Shown: positions 1 through 5,589 of the stretch, piece after piece
How the letters are laid out: every line of letters begins with the position of its first letter
How positions within the stretch are numbered: position 1 is the first letter of the stretch
Source: Deltaproteobacteria bacterium
Lineage (GTDB): Bacteria; Desulfobacterota; Desulfarculia; Desulfarculales; Desulfarculaceae
Length of the DNA stretch: 5,610 nt
Assembly: GCA_020444165.1 (NCBI GenBank)
Contig: JAHLLK010000172.1
Coordinates: forward strand, 1 to 5,610
Reading direction: 5' to 3'
Position numbers and translations under genes: made by a program
The notes under the pieces: model-generated
Database searches by the model: none
Seen by the model: the letters and a program-made list of their open reading frames with translations, nothing else
Told to the model about the DNA's origin: nothing

Positions 1-229
1 TTCGATTCTGGTATTCCCAGGCCTTGATGGATGCCTGAGACGTCAGATCTTTCGGGTTCCTTTCAAGGTCCCAGTAAGATTTGGGGACATTCCTGAAGAC
101 ATGAAAGAGCACGAAGTGAAAAGGATAGAACATTTCAAATTTACTGACGTATCTGGCAGTTTTCAGGAATCGCTCCGACCCGTCGCAGGCCAGCAATATT
201 TTTCCTTTTTTTTGATTTTCCATATGCAT
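1..229 (-). CDS. Universal stress protein (UspA family), N-terminal part, cut by the window edge
   Basis: The first 76 codons of a minus-strand gene are present; the C-terminal half lies beyond position 1. After MHMENQKKG the protein reads KILLACDGSERFLKTARYVS, which is the Usp family's first beta strand followed by the D-G-S nucleotide-binding turn and helix 1. It continues with a second strand, FHFVLFHVFRNVP, and then SYWDLERNP, a Trp-Asp-Leu-Glu block I associate with Usp proteins of sulfate-reducing bacteria. Usp proteins are small cytoplasmic alpha/beta proteins, often ATP-binding dimers, linked to stress survival. The ATP-binding G-x2-G-x9-G-S/T motif would be in the missing part, so ATP binding cannot be judged. 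The ATG at 229-227 is chosen because AGGGGG (minus strand, 240-235) precedes it by 5 nt. A second in-frame ATG at 223 is possible but its spacing is poorer. The gene is divergent from the beta-helix gene. Confidence 0.85.
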   Translation of the reverse strand, partial: MHMENQKKGKILLACDGSERFLKTARYVSKFEMFYPFHFVLFHVFRNVPKSYWDLERNPKDLTSQASIKAWEYQNR

Positions 230-256
230 AATATCCCCCTGTTTATGGTGCCCGTA

Positions 257-270
257 TTTCTTGTAAGAAA
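257..270. repeat. Perfect inverted repeat TTTCTT-GT-AAGAAA in the usp leader
   Basis: Two 6-bp arms separated by 2 bp form a perfect dyad. The spacer is too short for a stable RNA hairpin, so if functional it would be a DNA-level operator-like site. It lies between the candidate usp promoter and the usp start codon, a plausible repressor position. An A/T-rich dyad this short can arise by chance. Confidence 0.3.
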
Positions 271-302
271 AAGCTGATCCCGCCCATGCAGGATTTACCC
301 TT

Positions 303-331
303 GTTATAAGCAAAACATATACCAACTTGAA
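303..331 (-). promoter_or_regulatory. Candidate sigma70-type promoter for the usp gene
   Basis: On the minus strand, TTCAAG (331-326) is followed after 17 bp by TATAAC (308-303), a good -10 box with a weak -35. Transcription would begin near 296, giving a leader of roughly 65 nt before the usp ATG. The spacing is ideal and the -10 matches 5 of 6, but the -35 matches only 3 of 6. Confidence 0.35.
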
Positions 332-380
332 CATGCTGGTTTTGTGGTTGATATTCCAGTGGTTTTTGTGAAGTGTTGTG

Positions 381-395
381 AAACATGCAATGTTT
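381..395. repeat. Perfect inverted repeat AAACAT-GCA-ATGTTT
   Basis: Two 6-bp arms with a 3-bp spacer form a 15-bp dyad in the divergent intergenic region, about 50 bp upstream of the candidate usp -35. Size and position suit a dimeric regulator site, but no regulator gene is in the window and no second copy is present. Confidence 0.3.
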
Positions 396-592
396 TGCCA
401 AACAGGCCGGAACAAAATGTGGCAGGTTTTTTAACACTCTGCAGTTTCATTTGGAAAGAGAGGGGGCACAACCCATTGACAGGGGTTCAGTAAACTTTTC
501 GTTCTCATGGAAATGTGTTAGGGTCGTTTCTGTCTTAACGCCCATTTTTCCGCGAGGCGTCGGGAATGGCGGGAATTACCCCTTTTGCTGAT

Positions 593-599
593 GGAGGAG
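593..599 (+). promoter_or_regulatory. Strong Shine-Dalgarno that sets the beta-helix gene start
   Basis: GGAGGAG ends 6 nt before the ATG at 606. It decides the start: the in-frame ATG at 591 overlaps this element and TTG at 585 lies upstream of it, so neither could use it. Confidence 0.8.
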
Positions 600-605
600 C
601 ACAAA

Positions 606-2429
606 ATGACCGGAAAGCTTTTCAGATTGTTTACCGCATTGGCCCTGTTGTCTTTACCTGCATCCCCTCAGGCTGCAACATTCAATGCGGCGACTTTAAC
701 GGACTTTCAAAATGCTCTGACAACGGCCCAGTCGAACGGCGAGGCCGATACCATCAATGTTTCGGCGGGGACCTATGCTATCGGTTCCACTCTGACCTAT
801 GCTTCGGAACAAAATTTTGATCTCACCATCGTGGGCGCAGGGGCTGTTTCCACGATTCTTGACGGGGGCGGATTACGGCAATGTATGAATCTGTCCAACA
901 ACAGCGGCGGCGGCGTTTTTGTCTCCGGGCTCACCTGCCGAAACGGCCGTGCGACGAGTCTGGGGGGCGGACTTGCCATCAACTGCGTGGATGGCGCTGC
1001 AACCCTTTCCAACTGCCGACTTTTAAACAACGTAAGTGAGCGTTCGGCCGGAGGCGCTTATATCGGCGGACTCAACGGCGCGGTCACGGTCTTCGGCTGT
1101 ATCGTTGACGGGAACTCCCTGGATCCGATAACGGGCGATGACGGCGGAGGTCTGGACATATATATCGGCACCGGCGGTACAGCCGACATAACGCTGGAAA
1201 ACTCAACGATTACCAATAACGTTATTGGAGAATGCCCCAGTGCGGTGGGAAGTCCCGACGGTGCGGGTGTGTTCATGTACCATCTCGGTTCCGGTGGCAC
1301 CATCATGGTCAGGAACAACACCATTGCAGACAACACCGCGCTCGGAGGACCGGCCGGTTTTTATTTTCGGGCTACACTGGACGCCACATTCATTTTTGAC
1401 GGCAATACGGTCAGCGGAAATGCCTCCGGCCGGGCTGAAGCAGGTGTTTCCGGCGGGGGTTTGCATGCCGACCTGGATGCCGGAACAATCACCTTTTCCA
1501 ACAACAAAATTCTGAACAACCGGGCCATCGGTCCCTGGGCCAACGGCGGGGGCGTCGATCTGGTTCTGCAAACCAGCGGAACATGCGACATCGTAAACAA
1601 TGTTTTTGCCGAAAACACGGCTCACCAGCACGGGGGCGGAATGTCACTTTTTGTGGGAGATGCGATATCCCGAGCCCTTGTGACCGGGAACCTTTTTGTC
1701 GGCAACCAGGCCGGCAGCGAGGACGGTTCCGGCGGCGGGCTGATGCTCAACGGAGAGTGCAGCGTGACCCTGGCCAACAATACCTTCTACAACAACCGCG
1801 CCAACGACGCCGGCGGGCTGGGATATTACGCGGAGGGAACAGGGCCAATTCTGGCCGTCGCAAACGACGTCTATCGAAGCAATACTCCCGTTTCCATAAG
1901 CAATATGGGAACCGGAAGTCTTACAGCGACCTATTCCAATATTGAGGGCGCATCGGGAGAGACTTGGTTTGGAACGGGGTGCATAGACACTGATCCCCTT
2001 TTTTTCCAGGCATCGGATCCGCCTGGGGAAGACGGCATTTATGCCACTCTTGACGACGGTCTTCACCTCACCGCCACAAGTCCATCCATGAACAAAGGCT
2101 CCAATGCCGCTGTTCCAGCGGTCCTGACAACCGATATTGCCGGCCGGAATCGGATTCAGGACATAACCGTTGACATGGGCGCCTATGAGGGTCCGGCCGG
2201 GTCCTCGCTGCCCTCATGTTCCGACTGCGTCGCAAGCCCCGTTATTTTGGAAGGAATCACCTTCGATTCCAATACGGCCTGTGAATGCAGCGACAGCGTA
2301 TCCATAACAATCAGAAGCGGGGTAACCGTTGAAAGCGGCGCCAGGATCATTTTCAAGGCTCCGGTTATAACGCTTGAAAATATCTGCGAAGTGAAACAGG
2401 GCGCGACCGTGGAAATGCGGCAGCCTTAG
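606..2429 (+). CDS. Secreted right-handed parallel beta-helix protein with choice-of-anchor Q and coathanger-like C-terminus
   Basis: This 607-aa protein is predicted to be exported and is probably cell-surface or extracellular. Residues 1-23 form a Sec signal peptide: K4/R7, a hydrophobic LFTALALLSLPA stretch, and likely cleavage after PQA23. Residues 24-118 resemble the N-terminal cap of the family (GTYAIGSTLTY, then TIVGAGAVSTILDGGG). From about 120 to 430 there are roughly ten coils, each opening with a Gly-rich step (GGGLAINC, GGGLDIYI, GGGLHADL, GGGVDLVL, GGGMSLFV, GGGLMLNG) and closing with an Asn-rich turn such as NNTIADN or NNTFYNN, typical of pectate-lyase-like beta-helices. Residues 510-528 carry the choice-of-anchor Q signature (DIAGRNR..., ending VDMGAYE). 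The tail, 545-607, is rich in V/I and SGA/QGA steps and resembles a 3-coathanger stack domain; C538, C541, C559, C561 and C594 lie in or near it. No catalytic triad of a lyase is recognisable, so the substrate is unknown; adhesin or polysaccharide binding are possibilities. Confidence 0.85.
   Translation: MTGKLFRLFTALALLSLPASPQAATFNAATLTDFQNALTTAQSNGEADTINVSAGTYAIGSTLTYASEQNFDLTIVGAGAVSTILDGGGLRQCMNLSNNSGGGVFVSGLTCRNGRATSLGGGLAINCVDGAATLSNCRLLNNVSERSAGGAYIGGLNGAVTVFGCIVDGNSLDPITGDDGGGLDIYIGTGGTADITLENSTITNNVIGECPSAVGSPDGAGVFMYHLGSGGTIMVRNNTIADNTALGGPAGFYFRATLDATFIFDGNTVSGNASGRAEAGVSGGGLHADLDAGTITFSNNKILNNRAIGPWANGGGVDLVLQTSGTCDIVNNVFAENTAHQHGGGMSLFVGDAISRALVTGNLFVGNQAGSEDGSGGGLMLNGECSVTLANNTFYNNRANDAGGLGYYAEGTGPILAVANDVYRSNTPVSISNMGTGSLTATYSNIEGASGETWFGTGCIDTDPLFFQASDPPGEDGIYATLDDGLHLTATSPSMNKGSNAAVPAVLTTDIAGRNRIQDITVDMGAYEGPAGSSLPSCSDCVASPVILEGITFDSNTACECSDSVSITIRSGVTVESGARIIFKAPVITLENICEVKQGATVEMRQP
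963..1900 (+). repeat. Coding tandem repeats: about ten beta-helix coils
   Basis: This part of the gene encodes about ten imperfect units of roughly 25-40 residues. Each has a GGG or AGG/GAG opening, a beta-strand, a short T/S-rich strand and an NN-x-x-x-NN turn. The DNA units have diverged strongly, with recurring ggcggg-type and aacaac-type words rather than near-identical blocks. They are therefore an old structural repeat, not a recent expansion. Confidence 0.7.
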
Positions 2430-2455
2430 GAAAACTCGCTTCATCTCTTCCAGCT

Positions 2456-2541
2456 CCGGTAGTTCACTCTGATGGGATACATGGTATGAAAATTTTGACG
2501 TAAGGTCCTTTTGGCATATCGGGGTTATCGGCAACGGATAT
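2456..2541 (+). repeat. Degenerate ~85-bp interspersed repeat, copy A
   Basis: This noncoding segment aligns by eye with 4109-4198 in the same orientation. Shared blocks are CCGGTAGTTC / CCGATAGTTC at the start, ACTCTGATGGG / ACTCTAATGGG next, and a closing GGGTT-x-TCGGCAACGGATAT block (2522-2541) identical at 19 of 20 positions. The middle is about 65% identical with small indels. The copies are too diverged for a recent duplication and look like two members of one repeat family. It lies between the beta-helix gene and the ATPase gene. Confidence 0.7.
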
Positions 2542-2550
2542 TGGAGGAAA

Positions 2551-2574
2551 TGGGGACAGGGTAATAGTGACATT
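2551..2574 (+). repeat. GGGGACAG-type motif resembling ends linked to REP / Y1 (RAYT) transposases
   Basis: The string GGGGACAGGGTAATAGTG followed by ACATT resembles, from memory, a short motif recurring around IS200-like/RAYT transposase genes in deltaproteobacteria. No transposase is in the window, so if the resemblance is real this is a solitary end or remnant. It begins 10 bp after repeat copy A and overlaps the upstream open extension of the ATPase reading frame, which argues that this extension is not coding. The assignment rests on recollection only. Confidence 0.35.
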
Positions 2575-2591
2575 TCTCACTTCTTTCTTTG

Positions 2592-2619
2592 TTGACTTTG
2601 CATATCTGTCGAGTACACT
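2592..2619 (+). promoter_or_regulatory. Candidate promoter for the DUF4143 ATPase
   Basis: TTGACT (2592-2597) and TACACT (2614-2619) match the sigma70 boxes at 5/6 and 4/6 with a 16-bp spacer. Transcription would start near 2626, about 45 nt before the chosen ATG at 2672. If real, the promoter also excludes the GTG at 2567 as start. Confidence 0.4.
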
Positions 2620-2671
2620 GTATGGAATGTACGCTAAAATGGCTATCACACTCGACGAAAAGGAAGCAGGC

Positions 2672-3892
2672 ATGATAGAGGAACTTTTTGCGATACAGAA
2701 CAGGCTGGCGGGGAGTCTGCCCATAGATTTTAAACGCAGCTTGTATAATGTCATTAACTGGGACCAGCGAATGATCATTCTGACAGGTGCGAGAGGCACA
2801 GGAAAAACCACAATGGTCCTTCAGCATTATATTGAAAAATACCATAGCGTAAAACGATGTCTCTATCTGTCCGCAGACAATCCTTTGGTCTTGAAAACCG
2901 GCATTTATCAGACCGCTTCGGAATATTTCAAGTATTATGGGGACTGCCTGATTGTGGATGAAGTCCACAAGCAAAAAGACTGGAGCGTCGAACTAAAAGC
3001 CCTCTATGACGCTTACCCGGATAAACAATTTATTGTTCTCGGTAGTTCGACTCTGAATATTAAGAATGAAAAAGGGGATCTTTCTCGAAGGGGCCTGTCC
3101 TATACTCTACCTCCACTTTCTTTTCGGGAATATCTTCAACTGAAATACCAGACCGTTTACCCAGTATATTCCTTTTCTCAAATTCTTGCAGACCACGAAC
3201 GCCTGGCGGGCAGGCTGGTACAAGATCATAAGGCTATCCTGACCGAATTTAATCAATTTTTAATGAATGGTAGCTATCCTTTCTTCCTAAACAATACGGT
3301 TGATGAATATTTCAATATGCTTTCGAACATAATCGACAAAGTCATTTATGAAGATATTTCAACCATTAAAACACTCAAATCATTCTCCAGCCTTAAGCTG
3401 AAAAAATTGCTGGCATTCATCGCCTTGAGCAAAATTCCGCTCTTCAACATAGAGTCTTTGAAAACGGAAATCGAAGTATCAAAGGATACTCTTTATGAAT
3501 ATTTTGATTTGCTTGACCGGGCTGATCTTGTCAACATTGTAAGAACCAAAACCGGCAATATAAGGGCCTTTAAGAACTCCAAAATTCTTTTCAAAACCCC
3601 AAACCTCTATTACGCCATTGCTCTTGAATTCTGGAAAAAGGAAGCGGATAAGGGAAATATTCGAGAATCCTTTTTTTCATCGCAGGCAGGAAACTGTTAC
3701 ACGATATTTTCATCTCTGAAAACTGATTTTGTTATTCGCAAAGGAGAAACCGAAGTTGAAATAGAAATCGGTGGAAGAAGCAAGAAAAAAAAACAGATCA
3801 AGAGCTTGGAAAATGCCTTTCTTTTCAAGGATGGCATCGAAATCGGAATGGGCAACACCCTTCCTTTGTATCTTGCGGGTTTTCTATATTAA
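2672..3892 (+). CDS. AAA+ ATPase, DUF4143 / COG1373 type
   Basis: This 406-aa cytoplasmic protein shows the layout of the family. Walker A is GARGTGKTT (39-47), Walker B is CLIVDEVHK (92-100), the sensor-1 strand is IVLGSST (121-127), SRRG is at 138-141, and the family block LPPLSFREYL is at 146-155. NGSYPFF (199-205) corresponds to the usual GGYP segment, and a winged-helix-like part follows (VSKDTLYEYFDLLDRADLV, 269-287). The C-terminal DUF4143 region is nuclease-like, but the PD-(D/E)xK signature is degraded: D352 and E365 remain, and the usual lysine is Gly367 (EIGGR). The ending, LPLYLAGFLY, is typical of one subgroup. The reaction is ATP hydrolysis; the biological role of these proteins is generally unknown. 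ATG 2672 is chosen because AGGA lies 7 nt upstream and the family starts here (MIEELFAIQN); the frame is open back to GTG 2567. The gene is visibly more AT-rich than the beta-helix gene and lies between two repeat copies, suggesting acquisition. Confidence 0.85.
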   Translation: MIEELFAIQNRLAGSLPIDFKRSLYNVINWDQRMIILTGARGTGKTTMVLQHYIEKYHSVKRCLYLSADNPLVLKTGIYQTASEYFKYYGDCLIVDEVHKQKDWSVELKALYDAYPDKQFIVLGSSTLNIKNEKGDLSRRGLSYTLPPLSFREYLQLKYQTVYPVYSFSQILADHERLAGRLVQDHKAILTEFNQFLMNGSYPFFLNNTVDEYFNMLSNIIDKVIYEDISTIKTLKSFSSLKLKKLLAFIALSKIPLFNIESLKTEIEVSKDTLYEYFDLLDRADLVNIVRTKTGNIRAFKNSKILFKTPNLYYAIALEFWKKEADKGNIRESFFSSQAGNCYTIFSSLKTDFVIRKGETEVEIEIGGRSKKKKQIKSLENAFLFKDGIEIGMGNTLPLYLAGFLY

Positions 3893-4013
3893 AAAAGTGT
3901 GCCGATTATTGTTCTCATTATCTTGATTCTCTTGCGCCCCGGAAAAACCATCGAACGGGTCCGCTAGTGGCCTTTCAAAATGCCCTGGACGGGTATGGCG
4001 GGTGGTTATTTAT

Positions 4014-4023
4014 CCTCATGAGG
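4014..4023. repeat. Perfect 10-bp palindrome CCTCATGAGG
   Basis: A perfect palindrome lies in the intergenic region about 310 bp upstream of the 383-aa gene. It has no loop and no following T-tract, so it is not a terminator. It could be a protein-binding site or chance. Confidence 0.3.
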
Positions 4024-4108
4024 GGTTATGAAACGGATACATATCAACCGTAACTTTAAATTTCAACGCCTTATTTTATCCCCAATGAGTAAGAAAAAAA
4101 AAGACAGG

Positions 4109-4198
4109 CCGATAGTTCCACTCTAATGGGGAACATCGCGTAAGAGTCTCTGGCATAATGTCCATTTGGGCATGTCGAGGGTTCTCGGCAACGGATAT
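4109..4198 (+). repeat. Degenerate ~85-bp interspersed repeat, copy B
   Basis: This is the second copy of the repeat at 2456-2541, in the same orientation, with the same CGGCAACGGATAT closing block at 4186-4198. Read on the minus strand, one frame gives RDSYAMFPIRVELSA, a peptide I recall recurring in spurious hypothetical ORFs of sulfate-reducing Desulfobacterota. This suggests a dispersed repeat family repeatedly mistaken for coding sequence. Just beyond the shared part is a small GCGT-TCGG-ACGC hairpin (4202-4213) that copy A lacks. Confidence 0.7.
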
Positions 4199-4269
4199 GA
4201 AGCGTTCGGACGCAATAGGGGGAATGAGGAAACGGCGAAGACACTTGTACATAAACAGTGAGTTCCTGC

Positions 4270-4279
4270 CTAAATTTAG
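4270..4279. repeat. Perfect 10-bp palindrome CTAAATTTAG
   Basis: An A/T-rich perfect palindrome lies about 20 bp upstream of the candidate -35 of the 383-aa gene. It could be an operator half or chance; there is no further support. Confidence 0.2.
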
Positions 4280-4296
4280 AGATTGCCCTTCATTCC

Positions 4297-4324
4297 TTGC
4301 CTGTCCGTGAGAAGGGGTTATAAT
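4297..4324 (+). promoter_or_regulatory. Promoter-like TTGCCT-N16-TATAAT immediately before the 383-aa gene
   Basis: A consensus TATAAT (4319-4324) stands 16 bp after TTGCCT (4297-4302). Transcription would begin near 4331, only about 3 nt before the ATG at 4334. The transcript would be essentially leaderless and would lack the GGAG at 4325-4328. Either the promoter is used in that way or the TATAAT is coincidental and the true promoter is further upstream. Confidence 0.3.
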
Positions 4325-4333
4325 GGAGAAATC

Positions 4334-5485
4334 ATGAGCGAATACCAATATTACGAATTTCGAGCCATGGATCAGCCGCTGGACAAAAAGGCAATGGATA
4401 ACCTCAGAAAGTTATCTTCAAGGGCGCAGATCACGCCCACCAGTTTTATAAATGAATATAACTACGGTGATTTTAAGGGGACCCCGTTGAAACTGATGGA
4501 GAAATATTTTGACGCTTTTCTTTATGTGGCCAACTGGGGAACCCGCGAGTTTATGTTGAAGGTTCCGCTCAGACTGGTCAATTTTGATTTGGTCAGGGAA
4601 TATTGTGGTGGTGAAAGTGTTACCGCCTTTAAAAAAGGAGAGAACCTGATCTTTCAGTTCGCCTCCGAAACCGATGATCCTGAATGGGAAGAGGGGGAGG
4701 GATGGCTTTCCTCTTTGATTACGCTACGTTCGGATATCATTAACGGAGATTACCGGTGTCTCTACCTCGGGTGGCTTTATTGCTCTCAGATGGAGGAATT
4801 TGAAGAGGAAGAATTGGAACCTCCGGTTCCTCCCAATCTGGGCAGCCTGAATGCCCCCCTAAAGGAATTTGTGGATTTTATGAGGATCAACACAGATCTG
4901 GTTGCGGTAGCAGCGCAAAAAAGTGCTTCAACAACAAATTTCCATGCTGTGGATGAAAAGGCTCTGAGCGCCTGGATTTCCAAAATATCGGTCGAAGAAA
5001 AGGATGATATCCTGCTCCGTTTGATGCAGGGGAACAATCCGCATCTTGGTGCGGAATTGCTCCAGCGATACCGAAGTAGGAATGGGAGCAAAAAGATTGG
5101 TGAATCGGATATGGCGCCTCGCGCCGTTAAGGAGCTGATTGCAAAGGCAGAAATATATGCAACCGAGAGAGAGCGACGAATCGCTGAAAAGAAAGCGAAA
5201 GAAGCGGCTCAAAAAGCACGGGAAAAAGCGATCATTCGAGAAAACTACCTAAATGGACTGACCAATCGGGAAGATCAGGTCTGGAAGCAGGTGGACAAAC
5301 TTATTGGAACAAAACGTCCATCAGATTATGATTCCGCGGTTCAACTCCTTGTGGATCTCAGGGACTTGGGAATAAGAGAAAAAAGAGAGAAATCGTTTCA
5401 GGAGAAGTTGCAGCGCATTCGTGAAATGCATAGTCGAAAACCAAGCCTTATGGAACGGTTGCAAAAGTCGGGTCTGAATGGATAA
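4334..5485 (+). CDS. Conserved hypothetical protein of the MSEYQYYEF type
   Basis: This 383-aa protein has no signal peptide or membrane segment and is probably cytoplasmic. I recognise the N-terminal part as an uncharacterised family found in several bacterial phyla, starting MSEYQYYEF and followed by SSRAQITPTSFINEYNYGDF (29-48), YFDAFLYVANWGTREFML (58-75) and CLYLGWLYC (142-150). An acidic block (MEEFEEEELE, 153-162) and a Pro-rich EPPVPP follow. Residues about 262-305, rich in Lys, Glu and Ala, should form a charged helix or coiled coil. The C-terminus (YDSAVQLLVDLRDLG, then HSRKPSLMERLQKSGL) is helical and resembles, as I recall, the C-termini of some bacterial SWIM zinc-finger proteins. 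No Walker motif, zinc ligands or nuclease signature is seen, and no function can be assigned. ATG 4334 is chosen because GGAG at 4325-4328 precedes it by 5 nt and the family begins here; the frame is open back to 4283. Confidence 0.8.
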   Translation: MSEYQYYEFRAMDQPLDKKAMDNLRKLSSRAQITPTSFINEYNYGDFKGTPLKLMEKYFDAFLYVANWGTREFMLKVPLRLVNFDLVREYCGGESVTAFKKGENLIFQFASETDDPEWEEGEGWLSSLITLRSDIINGDYRCLYLGWLYCSQMEEFEEEELEPPVPPNLGSLNAPLKEFVDFMRINTDLVAVAAQKSASTTNFHAVDEKALSAWISKISVEEKDDILLRLMQGNNPHLGAELLQRYRSRNGSKKIGESDMAPRAVKELIAKAEIYATERERRIAEKKAKEAAQKAREKAIIRENYLNGLTNREDQVWKQVDKLIGTKRPSDYDSAVQLLVDLRDLGIREKREKSFQEKLQRIREMHSRKPSLMERLQKSGLNG

Positions 5486-5499
5486 TATTCTGCGTTGCG

Positions 5500-5527
5500 A
5501 AACCTTTTCTTCATCATTGGTTTTTTT
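5500..5527 (+). terminator. Weak terminator-like element after the 383-aa gene
   Basis: AAACC (5500-5504) can pair with GGTTT (5519-5523) around a 14-nt loop, and the right arm runs into a 7-T tract (5521-5527) starting about 35 nt after the stop codon. The stem has only two G-C pairs and the loop is long, so efficiency would be low. Confidence 0.25.
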
Positions 5528-5556
5528 CTTTATCAAATCTTTTTCCAGGTGTTTTT

Positions 5557-5589
5557 CGTAAACGGGCAGTCGGATTTTACCCGATTACG
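5557..5589. repeat. Inverted repeat CGTAAACGGG / CCCGATTACG
   Basis: Arms of 10 nt pair at 9 of 10 positions around a 13-nt loop. There is no T-tract on the plus strand after it. It may be a structured intergenic element, part of a repeat, or the terminator of a gene entering from the right. The right edge of the window cuts off the context. Confidence 0.4.

Larger units (their letters stand above)
230..605. other. Divergent intergenic region between usp and the beta-helix gene
   Basis: About 375 bp separate the two divergent starts. It holds the usp Shine-Dalgarno, a candidate usp promoter, two perfect short dyads and the Shine-Dalgarno of the beta-helix gene. A perfect TTGACA occurs at 476-481 on the plus strand, but no acceptable -10 box lies 16-18 bp downstream, so no promoter is assigned to the beta-helix gene. 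Short open frames crossing this region lack ribosome binding sites and recognisable protein character, and I do not call them genes. Confidence 0.6.
3893..4333. other. Intergenic region with the second repeat copy
   Basis: About 440 bp lie between the ATPase stop and the next start. It contains palindrome CCTCATGAGG, a 9-A tract (4094-4102), repeat copy B, palindrome CTAAATTTAG and a promoter-like TATAAT. No convincing terminator follows the ATPase. Antisense open frames across repeat B translate to repeat-derived peptide without a ribosome binding site, so I do not call a gene. I see nothing recognisable in 3893-4010. Confidence 0.6.

Noticed and set aside
381..410. A sigma54-like TTGGCA...TTGCAT arrangement on the minus strand upstream of usp
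   Set aside because: The GG and GC dinucleotides are 9 nt apart instead of the required 10, and sigma54 promoters tolerate spacing changes poorly.
476..504. A perfect TTGACA -35 box upstream of the beta-helix gene
   Set aside because: No hexamer 16-18 bp downstream resembles TATAAT; the candidates there match at only about two positions.
385..591. A 68-aa open frame in the divergent intergenic region
   Set aside because: It has no ribosome binding site, shows unprotein-like composition and covers regulatory-looking dyads.
1058..2066. Long minus-strand and alternate-frame open stretches inside the beta-helix gene
   Set aside because: They are shadows of the repetitive Gly/Asn-rich coding sequence and lack start signals or protein-family character.
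2567..2671. A 35-residue N-terminal extension of the ATPase starting at GTG
   Set aside because: The extension overlaps a repeat-like motif and a promoter candidate. Family members begin near MIEELFAIQN, and the ATG at 2672 has its own Shine-Dalgarno.
3930..4010. A possible c-di-GMP (GEMM) riboswitch suggested by GGAAAAACCATCGAAC
   Set aside because: The conserved GAAA tetraloop stem, the GGACGCAAAGCC block and the second pairing arm are absent.
4076..4348. A 90-aa minus-strand open frame
   Set aside because: It spans the noncoding repeat and the start of the 383-aa gene, and its similarity to the antisense of copy A comes from the repeat, not from conserved coding.
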